Source: Melioribacter roseus
GTDB lineage: Bacteria; Bacteroidota; Ignavibacteria; Ignavibacteriales; Melioribacteraceae
Direction: 5' to 3'
Length of the DNA stretch: 64,000 nucleotides
Assembly: GCA_020724265.1 (NCBI GenBank)
Contig: DYHH01000013.1
Span: 1-64,000 of the forward strand
Each line of letters starts with the position of its first letter. Within the stretch, counting starts at the first letter, position 1. This document shows positions 28,204 through 37,580 of this stretch, piece after piece. The notes beneath the pieces are model-generated. The model ran no database searches and had not been told where the DNA came from. It was given only the letters and a program-made list of their open reading frames with translations. Both the position numbers and the translations under genes were made by a program.

Positions 28204-29625
28204 TTAAATTGAATGCTTAACATAAAATCTCAGTGCCGAGTTTGAGCTGCTGTAGTTTTCATAATATTCATAATCACCGTAGCGTTCATATAAAAGAAAT
28301 TCCATACCGAGTGCAGTTTTTCGAGATAATTGTAAATTGATTCCTGTATTAAGTAACCCGACGAATTCATTCCCTTCGGCACCGGCAAGCGTATGTACCC
28401 AATATCTTTTATAATTAGAATAAACTTCGCCCAGATCATCGAAAATGAATCTGATGCCGATACTTCCGCTTGCACCGGGCCCTAAGTTATATTCTTTTCC
28501 TTCTTCTGCTGCGTACTGTGAATTTGTTGCACCCATTACTATTGCAGATACATTTAAATTGTTTTGCATTTTTATTGAAGTTGAAAGCGGAACCCGGTTA
28601 ATTATTTTAGCAGTCAGACTTGTAGCGGACAATTGATAAGTTTCATTAATGAGTATGTCAATCTCTTTATATAAACCGAAGATATTATCGGTATTTTCAA
28701 AAAGATATATTTTATTATCAACAAGAACACCGCTTGCAAATATTCCTATTATATCATCCCCTTCGGCAATGTTGAATTCTGTATGAAGCGAGAAGTAGTC
28801 GAATGGTTTTTTGTGTTTTGATACATCAAATATATTACCGTAATTAAGGTCGGCTCTAAGCGTCAAGTATGTTTTACTGTCGTTAATATTTTTACTGAAG
28901 AAAAGATTATGAACACCGGTAGAGAAAACAAAATTAAAATCGGATCTTTTATTTGGTGAGCCGGCTTTCCACATATCGCCACGAATCAACCTGTTAAATC
29001 CCTGCATCGGATTAATTACTGTAGAAGTAAATTCACGAAGAAATCTTTCAAAACCGACCGCGCTTTCATCTATGATAAGATTAGAAACACGGTAAGAAAT
29101 TTCTCCCATTGTAATACCGCTGACGGTTGTGTTAACAAGATCATTATGTGAAGGTGGTTCGTTCTCCATAAAGAGTTCCCACATTAAGCTGCCGCCTAAT
29201 GAATAAGGAACAGCTTCCCAAAACTCTAAACCATTAGAACGTGCCGAGTTATAATAAAGTGATCCGTGAAACGGATGAAAAAATTGATTTGTTAGATAAT
29301 CATCTTCATCCCAAACAAAACCGGTTTTAAAATTATTTTCAATTGTTTTCCAGCTTATCTTTGCAAAATCTTCTTTTGTTACATAAGTGTTAAAAGCGCC
29401 GACAAATAAATTTAACCCTACTACTTCAATCGCCGGGATTAAATAGTTTTTCTCCGGTTGAGTTGCTTCATTTATATTTTCATTATTAACACTGTTAGAG
29501 TAAGCCGATAAGCCAGATGGTAAATCAGAACTATATTTGTCTTTTGATATTAAGTCACCGGCAAAAAGCAGTAAACTTAAAACCATTAGCAAAGTCGCTG
29601 ATACATTAGATTTTTCTTTTTTCAT
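28204..29625 (-). CDS. DUF3943 outer membrane-associated protein
   Basis: A 473-residue exported protein. After a signal peptide and a polar spacer, the DUF3943 region is recognisable at about residues 100-185 by FFHPFHGSLYYNSARSNG, FWEAVPYSLGGSLMWE and PSHNDLVNTTVSG. The remainder has many alternating strands ending in FYVKHSI, like an outer membrane barrel. The function is unknown, though such proteins are common in the Bacteroidota envelope. It sits between a histidine kinase gene and an Omp85 gene in the inositol run. Confidence 0.82.
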   Translation of the reverse strand: MKKEKSNVSATLLMVLSLLLFAGDLISKDKYSSDLPSGLSAYSNSVNNENINEATQPEKNYLIPAIEVVGLNLFVGAFNTYVTKEDFAKISWKTIENNFKTGFVWDEDDYLTNQFFHPFHGSLYYNSARSNGLEFWEAVPYSLGGSLMWELFMENEPPSHNDLVNTTVSGITMGEISYRVSNLIIDESAVGFERFLREFTSTVINPMQGFNRLIRGDMWKAGSPNKRSDFNFVFSTGVHNLFFSKNINDSKTYLTLRADLNYGNIFDVSKHKKPFDYFSLHTEFNIAEGDDIIGIFASGVLVDNKIYLFENTDNIFGLYKEIDILINETYQLSATSLTAKIINRVPLSTSIKMQNNLNVSAIVMGATNSQYAAEEGKEYNLGPGASGSIGIRFIFDDLGEVYSNYKRYWVHTLAGAEGNEFVGLLNTGINLQLSRKTALGMEFLLYERYGDYEYYENYSSSNSALRFYVKHSI

Positions 29626-29638
29626 TTCATTTCCCGTT

Positions 29639-30835
29639 TTAATTATCCGTTACGAAGATTAATTTGATTATAGTCCCTTTACCCAATGAACTTTCAACAA
29701 AAACTTCAATATTGTTCAAATCACTGAACTTTTTGACCACAGCCAACCCCAAACCGGAGCCTTCATATTTTCTACTGTAGCCGTCCGATTCCTGAGAAAA
29801 CTCCTTAAATATTTGCGGTAGATAATCTTTTGAAATGCCAATACCCGAATCTATAATTTCAACAACAATTCTAAATTCGTTATCTCTATTGAGAATAATT
29901 TCTATCTTCCCTTCGTTGGTATATTTTATGGCGTTGTCTATTAGGTTTGAAAAGATTTGTGCAACACTGTATTCGTCGGCTATTGTTTGCGTATGCTTGC
30001 TTAATGTGCTGAAAGAGAGTTGAATTCCTTTGCTATTTGCAGTATTCTTATATTCCATCACTAGTTGAGAAAGAATAAGTTTTATATCTATTTCACGAAA
30101 AATCGGTTTGTATAAGTTGCCGGATAATTGTGCTGAATTAAGAATCAAGTCAACTGTTTTTGTAATTCTTCTGCTTGAAGACCGAATTACATTAAAGTAA
30201 TTTGAAAACATATCTTCACCTTTAAGTAATAGTTCTTCCTCAAGAAGATTAATTGCAATCATCATTGCGTGAAGCGGCGATCTAATTTCGTGCGACATTT
30301 GTGTAAGAAATTGCGATTTCATTTGTTCAACTTTTTTTGCTTCTTCGGCAATTTGTTCAAGTTCTTGTTCTCTTTCTTTCATTTTACTTATGTCTCTTAG
30401 CATAACAAGAATAACCTTTTTGCTATCAAAGAATATTTCCGTTGCAATGCCCTGTATGTAACGCAATTCGTTTTTTAGATTTTTGATTTTAACATCTGCT
30501 ATAATGGAATCTTCACCGCTAAGAATAATTTTTGCTAAACTTTCACGTGCCTTGTTTTTGTATGATGATTCGACAAAGTCAATCATGGATTGGTTAACTA
30601 ATTCTTTATTATTTTTTGCCGCGAAAAGAACTGTCGCCGGTTCATTAGCAAATATTATTTTGTCTTCATCAAGAATAACTATAGGTTCGGGAGATAATTC
30701 AATCAAATGTATGTATTGATTGATCATAATCTTCGCCTTATTTGAAAACAAACTTTTCATAGTTGCTAATAGTTTTTCAATAAGCAAAAATGATTGTATT
30801 TCATAATTGCATTCTTGGACTTTAGTAAGTTTCAT
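29639..30835 (-). CDS. PAS-domain sensor histidine kinase
   Basis: A 398-residue kinase without transmembrane helices. A PAS domain (about 45-155, ending in a KKVILVMLRDISK strand) is followed by a short coiled coil. The HisKA domain has the phosphoacceptor His in QMSHEIRSP. The HATPase domain has N box NLIDNAIKYT, G1 DSGIGIS and G2 GSGLGLAVVKKF. No response regulator is encoded nearby, so its target is elsewhere or not visible. It starts inside the end of the EEP gene (ATGA overlap), so it belongs to the same transcript. Confidence 0.9.
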   Translation of the reverse strand: MKLTKVQECNYEIQSFLLIEKLLATMKSLFSNKAKIMINQYIHLIELSPEPIVILDEDKIIFANEPATVLFAAKNNKELVNQSMIDFVESSYKNKARESLAKIILSGEDSIIADVKIKNLKNELRYIQGIATEIFFDSKKVILVMLRDISKMKEREQELEQIAEEAKKVEQMKSQFLTQMSHEIRSPLHAMMIAINLLEEELLLKGEDMFSNYFNVIRSSSRRITKTVDLILNSAQLSGNLYKPIFREIDIKLILSQLVMEYKNTANSKGIQLSFSTLSKHTQTIADEYSVAQIFSNLIDNAIKYTNEGKIEIILNRDNEFRIVVEIIDSGIGISKDYLPQIFKEFSQESDGYSRKYEGSGLGLAVVKKFSDLNNIEVFVESSLGKGTIIKLIFVTDN

Positions 30836-31917
30836 TTATTATACCTGCTGTTATTAATTACAAATTCAGCATAAATCGGATAATGATCGGAAAGAATTAG
30901 ATCAAGTTTTTTGTAGTAAACTGGAATAACTTCATTTTTTGCGAAAAGATAATCGATGCGCAAAATCGGGAAAGGCGGACTGAAAGTATTGCCTATTAAA
31001 GATTTTGAAATCGTAAAAGCATCGACGGCTGTTTCATTTAATTTTCTTACTGTTTTGGCAGTCGAGTGTGCATTTAAGTCGCCTCCGAAGATTATATGCC
31101 CATCAATATTATTAATGTAATCAATAAAAAAATCGATTTCCTTTTGATGAATATCGATTAAGTATCTACCCCAACGGATAGATTCTTTTAGACTATTATC
31201 CTTTGGTCTTCCGCCAAGTAATCTAATTGAAATAATATTGACCGGTGTGTTTTTCACATCAACAACAGCGTGAAGAAAGGCGCGATGCGGATTGCGATGA
31301 AGCGTATCAAGATCATTACTTCTACTTAATGATGCTTGATAACTCGGAAGCTCAATTTCTTTATAATTTAGTATAGGATACTTCGACAAAATTGCCGAAG
31401 ACCCCGGTCGTCCCGTTACTACATTATATGGATAAGCTATAGAATCAAAAATTGCTGTTTGTTTTTCGTCAAGTACATTTTCAGTAATTAAAACAACATC
31501 AGTATCTATTTCCTTTATTTTATTAATTAAGTTTTCGAAACCCTTTGCATAGTATTGAACATTAATTGCTGCTACTGAAATATCTGATTTATAAAATTGA
31601 GAGTGAGTATTTGATTTAACTGAAGCAATTAGATTTTCGTCACCAAATTGTGAAAAGTAAAACAAAAATATTATTATGAAAACCGATGCTGATTTTTTGT
31701 AACCAAGAAAAAGCCGAATTATAAATACAGGGATAACAGCTATCGTGATTAGTAATGAAGGAATATAATCTAACCCATAAAAAATGGAGGTATCACTAAA
31801 TATATCAAGTTGATCAAAAGCGTTTAGCACCATTGCTGTCATAGCAATTACTGCCGGCAATTTTATAAATAGACCAATGCTTTTTTTAATAATATTTAAT
31901 ATTCTTTTTGTATTCAT
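30832..31917 (-). CDS. Membrane-tethered endonuclease/exonuclease/phosphatase (EEP) family protein
   Basis: A 361-residue protein with about three N-terminal transmembrane helices and a C-terminal EEP domain. The active-site blocks are ISVAAINVQYY, DVVLITENV (metal Glu), FGGDLNAH, RIDYLF and LSDHYPIYAEF (catalytic Asp-His). The family includes DNases, sphingomyelinases and inositol-polyphosphate 5-phosphatases. In this cluster a lipid or inositol phosphatase role is plausible. The frame begins at a TTG at 31929, but the ATG at 31917 is a more usual start. It overlaps the kinase gene by four bases. Confidence 0.85.
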   Translation of the reverse strand: MNTKRILNIIKKSIGLFIKLPAVIAMTAMVLNAFDQLDIFSDTSIFYGLDYIPSLLITIAVIPVFIIRLFLGYKKSASVFIIIFLFYFSQFGDENLIASVKSNTHSQFYKSDISVAAINVQYYAKGFENLINKIKEIDTDVVLITENVLDEKQTAIFDSIAYPYNVVTGRPGSSAILSKYPILNYKEIELPSYQASLSRSNDLDTLHRNPHRAFLHAVVDVKNTPVNIISIRLLGGRPKDNSLKESIRWGRYLIDIHQKEIDFFIDYINNIDGHIIFGGDLNAHSTAKTVRKLNETAVDAFTISKSLIGNTFSPPFPILRIDYLFAKNEVIPVYYKKLDLILSDHYPIYAEFVINNSRYNK

Positions 31918-31925
31918 CTTTGCTA

Positions 31926-33161
31926 TCAAAAACTGTATTTGATCTTTGTGTATATCATATCGTTTTTATCGAATCTTCCGAATTGTCCTTCATCACCGAA
32001 GAATAAATTTGCTCCGAGTTGAATTTGAAAGCCGTCAATAAAATCATAAGTTACTTTTGGACGAACAAGTGCGTCACCGTTATCCAAACCGATATATGAA
32101 AACAATTCTACATTAAGAGTCTCGCGCAAGAAATCCATTGATGCAAGAAATGTCATTGTGTTTTCAAATTCATCGTTAAGTAAATAATCGTTGTAATCAA
32201 GTATTGCTTGCTGAATAAATTGAGTGCTTAGTTTAAGATCACCAATGCTGTAATCAATACCGAGCAAATAGTGAATGTAATCTTTCTCTTCTGTTCCGTC
32301 TGAGTATTTCGGATTAGTAGATTGAAAATGTTTTCCGTTGTAGTATGCCCCTTCACCTCTAAGAACAACTGGACCAATTGTAGTACTGAAGCTTCCGCCT
32401 AATGTTGCCAAGCGATGATGTTCGGGTTTTAGTATAACCGAATCAACAATACCGTTTGCCGGGTTTAATATTTTTTCGGAATGAAAAGTCGGGTCATCAT
32501 CCCAGGAGTATCCCGCCATTATTTCAAAATCTATTTCAGAAGATAGAAGTGAATATTTAGCAAATATTTCACTGTTGCTTAATTTATTTTTCACATCCGA
32601 ATTCGAGTAATCAATACTGTAAGGAAGCGGATAGTTTGGCTTTATACTCCAAATAGAATTTTCGTCAGGCATTTGAGTGGGAGTAAAAACCGGAATCCAT
32701 ACAAGTTCGAAAGTACTGTTGCCAGAGTAGTAATTGAATTTAAGTGAAGTTACTCCGACACGAATTTCACTGAATTCCGGCAAAAGAAATTCTCTCATAT
32801 CTTTTGGAGAAACAATATCGGTTATGAATACTCCGTCTCCTTTACCCCAAACTATCTGCTGTTTTCCTATCCGTATATCGAAAGAATCAAAATATAAATC
32901 CATATATGCTTGTCTAAATCCGAGCTCTAATTCATCATCGGAATAATGATAGAGAAAAGGATTTACTTTGAAATAAACATCACCCCGGCTATGCTCGAAG
33001 TTCAGATCAAAAGTATTCTGTATAATTGAATAATCACTTTCGCCTGTAGTTAGTGCACCGAGATAAGTTCTCGCATAACCGCTTAAAAATAAATCTTGTG
33101 CGCCGATCATTGGTGTCATCATAATAAACATCAATGTTGTTTTGATTAACTTTGTGACCAT
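31926..33161 (-). CDS. DUF1302-like outer membrane barrel protein
   Basis: A 411-residue exported beta-barrel with a signal peptide of about 21 residues. The segment RIGKQQIVWGKGDGVFITDIVSPKD near 95-120 matches the pattern of DUF1302/alginate-porin-like proteins that accompany MMPL/RND exporters and LolA-like proteins. The C-terminus ends in an aromatic (YTKIKYSF). It probably forms the outer membrane part of the export route encoded upstream. Its ATG overlaps the stop of the LolA-like gene (TAATG), so the pair is coupled. Confidence 0.75.
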   Translation of the reverse strand: MVTKLIKTTLMFIMMTPMIGAQDLFLSGYARTYLGALTTGESDYSIIQNTFDLNFEHSRGDVYFKVNPFLYHYSDDELELGFRQAYMDLYFDSFDIRIGKQQIVWGKGDGVFITDIVSPKDMREFLLPEFSEIRVGVTSLKFNYYSGNSTFELVWIPVFTPTQMPDENSIWSIKPNYPLPYSIDYSNSDVKNKLSNSEIFAKYSLLSSEIDFEIMAGYSWDDDPTFHSEKILNPANGIVDSVILKPEHHRLATLGGSFSTTIGPVVLRGEGAYYNGKHFQSTNPKYSDGTEEKDYIHYLLGIDYSIGDLKLSTQFIQQAILDYNDYLLNDEFENTMTFLASMDFLRETLNVELFSYIGLDNGDALVRPKVTYDFIDGFQIQLGANLFFGDEGQFGRFDKNDMIYTKIKYSF

Positions 33162-33943
33162 TATAAACCTCTCTTCATCATTCTTTCGGTAAACATACCG
33201 TCATCAATACCGATATTGATTTGAACATTTTTCAGGTTCATTATTGTTCTGTGATCTTTTTGAACATTGTGCATCTCCGAATGAAGAATAACCCAGTAAC
33301 CGTCTATCTTATCATATTTTTCAACCGATAAAGTTTTCAAGTGATCACCGTCTTCGTCATAGAATTCTTTCTTCATTCCAATCCATTTATCTTTGATTAC
33401 CCAGGTAACAGTACGCGAATACATATATCCTTTTTCTTTAGGAATGCTTTCGACAACGTAGCAGTCTTCCCCGTTAAGTTTTTCTTCGCGAAGTAGTTTG
33501 TGAGTATCTTCTGAAGGATGTCGATCACCAAGATCATCATACGTAAAGTCGGAACCCATAAAGTAATCGCTTTTACTGTCGCTTGAAATTCGTTTTACTT
33601 TCTTAAGAGCGGGAAGATAAATCCATTGATCGTCGTCTCTTCCGGCTTGATCATAACTCCAATTCATAAAAGAAGTGTTTCGTACATCCGCCGGGGAGAG
33701 AAAGAACATTATACTTTTTTCTTCTTTCCCGTAGTCTTTGCTGAATTGTTTTATCTCTCTAACTCTTTCACTGCCTCGTGAATTGATTAATGTCATAGTT
33801 AGATCAGATGTAGCGTCATTACCGGTTTCACGGTAATACACATTCTCAATTATTTGCTGACCTGTTAATTTTTCTTGTGCTTGAGACTCAAAGCCGATTA
33901 CAGTTACCAGCATTGTCATCAATAATATTTTTACGAGTTTCAT
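33161..33943 (-). CDS. LolA-like periplasmic lipoprotein/lipid-sorting protein
   Basis: A 260-residue exported protein with a signal peptide of about 22 residues. It resembles the outer membrane lipoprotein-sorting (LolA_like, PF17131-type) family. The diagnostic stretches are QWIYLPALKKVKRI, FMGSDFTYDDL and YSRTVTWVIKDKW. Such proteins often sit with an RND/MMPL exporter and a DUF1302/1329 barrel, and the set is thought to shuttle hydrophobic cargo. It overlaps the YtfJ-like gene by four bases (ATGA). Confidence 0.85.
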   Translation of the reverse strand: MKLVKILLMTMLVTVIGFESQAQEKLTGQQIIENVYYRETGNDATSDLTMTLINSRGSERVREIKQFSKDYGKEEKSIMFFLSPADVRNTSFMNWSYDQAGRDDDQWIYLPALKKVKRISSDSKSDYFMGSDFTYDDLGDRHPSEDTHKLLREEKLNGEDCYVVESIPKEKGYMYSRTVTWVIKDKWIGMKKEFYDEDGDHLKTLSVEKYDKIDGYWVILHSEMHNVQKDHRTIMNLKNVQINIGIDDGMFTERMMKRGL

Positions 33944-34500
33944 TTCGATTCTCCTTTATTTATTAGTAATTCAATTTGATTTATCAACTTGCTTTCAATT
34001 TCTTTCGTCAATTCATCGGTATGAAGAAAAACTACTTCACCTTTTCCGTTTATCAATAAAATGTTCGGGTTATCTTCAGATAGTTTCCATTCTTTCAGAA
34101 GTATTTCTTTTTTATCGAGCACATAATTTTTTGTAGTATCCTCCTTTGCTCTTCCTTTAACCTTTCCCACGATTACAGAATTCGGTATCCAGGTAGCTTT
34201 TGTGTTAATGATTATGGTGGTGGATAATTCTTCAACGGGATAATTATTCTTATCAATCTTTTCAAGTAAAGGTTCTACTACCTTTTGTTGACTCGGCGAT
34301 ACGTAATAAATTAAGTTTATCTTATTTGTAAGATTAGTGTTCGTCCAATCGCTTCCGTCAATGTTGCCTCCGTTTGTTCCGCTTAAGATTATATTCGGAA
34401 GATTTTTTTGAAGTTCAACTTGAGCTATTGTACTTGCTGTAAAAAGTATCAACGTAACTGCTAGCAAAATCCATTTATTTTTAATTACTCTTATAAACAT
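33940..34500 (-). CDS. YtfJ-family thioredoxin-like periplasmic protein
   Basis: A 186-residue protein with an N-terminal signal or anchor (about 10-28) and a thioredoxin-like core. The pattern of LIYYVSPSQQK, TTIIINTKATWIPNSV, NYVLDKKEILLKEWKL and ILLINGKGEVVFLH corresponds to the YtfJ family. The CxxC redox pair of true thioredoxins is absent, so an oxidoreductase function is doubtful. It precedes the LolA-like gene and follows the RND gene after a 116-base gap that holds a hairpin. Confidence 0.75.
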   Translation of the reverse strand: MFIRVIKNKWILLAVTLILFTASTIAQVELQKNLPNIILSGTNGGNIDGSDWTNTNLTNKINLIYYVSPSQQKVVEPLLEKIDKNNYPVEELSTTIIINTKATWIPNSVIVGKVKGRAKEDTTKNYVLDKKEILLKEWKLSEDNPNILLINGKGEVVFLHTDELTKEIESKLINQIELLINKGESK

Positions 34501-34537
34501 ATTTTTACCTTTTTATTTATAGTTAATCCTTCTTGTA

Positions 34538-34604
34538 CGGTATTCCCTCTGTGCATTTTGTGTAACAAGAGGGAGCATTACACTTTAGACACAGAGGAAT
34601 ACCG
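34538..34604. repeat. Inverted repeat in the gap between the RND exporter and YtfJ-like genes
   Basis: The arms CGGTATTCCCTCTGTG (34538-34553) and CACAGAGGAATACCG (34590-34604) pair with one unpaired base. An alternative inner pairing of CCCTCT with AGAGGG is also possible. The arms resemble the CAGAGG-rich hairpin repeats seen between genes in many environmental bacteria. It may attenuate transcription within the long run. Confidence 0.7.
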
Positions 34605-34616
34605 AGATCATTCTTT

Positions 34617-36932
34617 TTAATTATTACCATCTTTATGTTTTGCGCTATTTTTCTTTTTGAAATAGACATTAGATTTATATAGAACCAAGAACATAATAGT
34701 TACCGTACCGAGGAAGCTTGTAAACATATTGAGCGATACCAATGCACCGAGCGACCTGTTCGGAGGAAATACGGAAAACAACAGAACTAAAAATCCGGCT
34801 ATTACTACCATTGCATTGAAACTTATTGCTCTTCCGGAATGATGCATTGTTTCTTTTATTGTTAACGATTTATCGCCGGACTCCAAAGCATATATTTTAT
34901 ATCTTTCAATAAAGTGAACTGCGTAATCTATACCTATGCCGACCGCGATACTTGAGATTAATGCCGTTGTTGTACTTAATGGAATATCAAGCAAGCCCAT
35001 TAATCCAAAAGAGATCGCTGCCGTAATTACGATTGGAATTGAACCAATAAAACCGATAGATAATTTTCTGAACATTAATGAAAGTAGAATGATTATAAGC
35101 AATAGAGATATGAGAAGACTTTTGATCTGTCCTTCTAGAATCAAATCGCTGAAAATTAACGCTTTATAACCCGAGCCTGCATAATTTAGATTTACTCCCA
35201 GATCAGAAAATTCACTGCGGTATTTTTCAAGTATTTCGATTGCGCGATTTATTTCTTTTGAGTTATCACTTTTCAGTTGAACATTTACGTTTGCCTGCTT
35301 GTAATCGTAATCAACAACCTTCCAAAGATTTTCGGGATCGCCGGACATTTCATACAGTAGAAGGTACTGTGCAATTAAATCATGAGAGCCGGGAATTATA
35401 TTATAAGCTTCATCATCGGCGTGCATTACCTTGTTCATTCGTTTTAGGTAATCCGCAAGCGAAAATGAATTACCTACTACATCAATTGATTCAACATCTG
35501 ACTGCATTTTATCAATTAATCGCTGCACATCAGGGTCTTTAAATTTGTCATATTCTTCCGAGTCAAGAATAACATTAATTGTGTTGGTACCGCCAAAATG
35601 TTGATTGATAAACGCATCGGTGAGAACTATATCACTGTCCTTTTCGAACTTGTCTAAAAAGCTTGAGTTGATCCATACTTCATTAATTCCGATAATTGAG
35701 GCAACAATAATTATAGCCGTTACCGAGATAACAAGAGCCTTAAACTTAACCGCACCATCTGCAAATTTATATGCGAGCTCGCCGCTCTCTTCTTTCGATT
35801 TTTCTTTATGAGCTTTTCTTCTGGGCAGACCGAATACAATTATTGCGGCGGGAATTAATACTAAAGAAAATACCATTGCCATCATCACACCGAAAGCAGT
35901 AAACACACCGAAATATTTTATCGGATAAACATCGGATGTAAGAAGTGATATAAATCCTATCGCAGTAGTTACAGACGTCATAGCTATCGGTTTCCACATT
36001 CCTTTAATCATATCTTTCACTGCATCAATTTTATTAGCGTTGGGATGTTCAAATAAGAATAGATCGAGGTGACTGTAAAGATGTATGCCGTCCGCAACTC
36101 CAATTGCAATAAGCATTACAGGAATCATGGTTGAGACGGAATAAATAGGAATGCCAAATACTGCCATCAAACCGAAAGCCCAAATTGTACTGAATAACAC
36201 GACAAGTAAAGTGAATATTGTGTTTCGAACGCTTCTCATAACGAAATAAAGAACTAATATGATAACTGCTATTACAATCGGTACCATAATCATCATATCT
36301 TTTGGTGCGAGATAAGCGAGTGTTCCTTCCACAATCGGAACTCCGGCAACGTGCAGTATTTCGGGTCCTTCGTATGATTTTGCTAAATCCAATATTTCGT
36401 GATAGAATTCAATCGTAAAAACATCGTCGGCAATTTCGGCAACAATAAGTGTAATCTCTTCATTTTCGGAAACTAATCTTTTATATACCATTTCATTGTT
36501 TCTAACATCATCTCGTAATTTCTGAAGAGCGTCTTCTGTTTTGGGTATAGATGAATAGAAATCTTTTACATCTAGACCCTCTTCCGTACCGACAATATTT
36601 TCGGCAGTATAAAGAGAAGTAACGTCATCTTTGTGAATCTCCTTCATTTGCTGAAGGGCTCGCGTAAGATCTTTTATTTTCTTTAAAGTAGCCGGGTTAT
36701 AGATTCCTCCTTTATTTTCAACCGCGATTAGAATTCCGTCTTTAATATTGAACATATCTTCCGCTTGATCGCTGAAAATGAAAGCCGGGTGATCATACGG
36801 CATATATTCATCAAGGTCTGTTTCCATTCGGGAATTTTCTACCATTCTATCAAAGAAGAATGCTGTTACGATGAGAATCATAACAAGAGCTGCAGCCGAC
36901 CAGATTAGGTGTTTGTTTTTAGGACATTTCAT
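34617..36932 (-). CDS. MMPL/RND-family transporter
   Basis: A 771-residue exporter with the two-fold RND layout. TM1 lies near 12-30, a periplasmic domain near 35-205, five helices near 210-370, TM7 near 395-415, a second periplasmic domain, and five more helices. The paired motifs GVADGIHLYSHLD and GIGIDYAVHFIERYK hold the Asp residues of the proton relay region. MMPL/HpnN-type members export lipids or hydrophobic molecules, which fits a LolA-like partner and barrel next door. An operator-like palindrome lies 16 bases upstream of the start. Confidence 0.9.
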   Translation of the reverse strand: MKCPKNKHLIWSAAALVMILIVTAFFFDRMVENSRMETDLDEYMPYDHPAFIFSDQAEDMFNIKDGILIAVENKGGIYNPATLKKIKDLTRALQQMKEIHKDDVTSLYTAENIVGTEEGLDVKDFYSSIPKTEDALQKLRDDVRNNEMVYKRLVSENEEITLIVAEIADDVFTIEFYHEILDLAKSYEGPEILHVAGVPIVEGTLAYLAPKDMMIMVPIVIAVIILVLYFVMRSVRNTIFTLLVVLFSTIWAFGLMAVFGIPIYSVSTMIPVMLIAIGVADGIHLYSHLDLFLFEHPNANKIDAVKDMIKGMWKPIAMTSVTTAIGFISLLTSDVYPIKYFGVFTAFGVMMAMVFSLVLIPAAIIVFGLPRRKAHKEKSKEESGELAYKFADGAVKFKALVISVTAIIIVASIIGINEVWINSSFLDKFEKDSDIVLTDAFINQHFGGTNTINVILDSEEYDKFKDPDVQRLIDKMQSDVESIDVVGNSFSLADYLKRMNKVMHADDEAYNIIPGSHDLIAQYLLLYEMSGDPENLWKVVDYDYKQANVNVQLKSDNSKEINRAIEILEKYRSEFSDLGVNLNYAGSGYKALIFSDLILEGQIKSLLISLLLIIILLSLMFRKLSIGFIGSIPIVITAAISFGLMGLLDIPLSTTTALISSIAVGIGIDYAVHFIERYKIYALESGDKSLTIKETMHHSGRAISFNAMVVIAGFLVLLFSVFPPNRSLGALVSLNMFTSFLGTVTIMFLVLYKSNVYFKKKNSAKHKDGNN

Positions 36933-36944
36933 AACTTACTCGCT

Positions 36945-37532
36945 TTAGTTAACATTAACTAACTTATTGATTAAAAATTTCTTCCCCTTCTTTGTAAGGG
37001 CGCCGTTTAGTATGATCTTCAGTAATTGATCTAACTCGCCAGCAATGGGTTTCGCATTTCTTTTTGTTACTTCGGTAATTGCGCCGTAGATCAGCTTTAG
37101 GTATAGTTCGATGGGATAATCGTTCAATACTCCTTTTTTAATTCCGCCTGTTATTAAAAGTCGCAGCAACGGAATTATATTATATTTCCGGAACCGTGCA
37201 ACCTTTATCCATATTTTAGGATGAGTTCTCTTCAGTTCTGCAAGCGATATATCGTCAAATACTTTTAAGTTCTCTTTGACAGCATCAAAGATCGTATAAA
37301 ACTTTTCAACGAAAGGCGATTCATTTGAAACAACATAAATTACCTTGTAATACGCTTCACTCAGCATACTCATAATTGTTATTTCGATGAGTTTATGTTT
37401 GCTTCCGAATTCTTTGTAAATAGTTTTTTTACTTACATTCAGATCGGCAGCAATATCATTTATAGAAATAGAAGAAAATCCTTCTTTCTGAAATCTCTTA
37501 ACTAAATATTTTTGTGTCTTCTCTTTAATCAT
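36945..37532 (-). CDS. TetR/AcrR-family regulator, gene-proximal to the RND exporter
   Basis: A 195-residue repressor. The N-terminal helix-turn-helix lies near 18-50 (FSSISINDIAADLNVSKKTIYKEFGSK). A helical ligand domain follows. The gene ends 12 bases before the RND start, and its own 3-prime codons contain the 36948-36963 palindrome. A second copy of this palindrome lies 15 bases upstream of its ATG, so it probably represses itself and the exporter. A GTG at 37538 is possible, but the ATG at 37532 is preferred. Confidence 0.88.
   Translation of the reverse strand: MIKEKTQKYLVKRFQKEGFSSISINDIAADLNVSKKTIYKEFGSKHKLIEITIMSMLSEAYYKVIYVVSNESPFVEKFYTIFDAVKENLKVFDDISLAELKRTHPKIWIKVARFRKYNIIPLLRLLITGGIKKGVLNDYPIELYLKLIYGAITEVTKRNAKPIAGELDQLLKIILNGALTKKGKKFLINKLVNVN
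36948..36963. promoter_or_regulatory. Predicted TetR operator upstream of the RND exporter
   Basis: The sequence GTTAACATTAACTAAC (GTTA-N8-TAAC) is 16 bases upstream of the RND start codon and inside the last codons of the TetR gene. The same core occurs at 37547 and 38189. Confidence 0.6.
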
Positions 37533-37546
37533 AACCACACGAGTAA

Positions 37547-37562
37547 GTTAACACTAACTAAC
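37547..37562. promoter_or_regulatory. Predicted TetR operator upstream of the first TetR gene
   Basis: The sequence GTTAACACTAACTAAC lies 15 bases upstream of the ATG at 37532. It matches the copies at 36948 and 38189, allowing one or two base changes. Confidence 0.6.
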
Positions 37563-37580
37563 TTTGTTGTTCAAAAAAAA

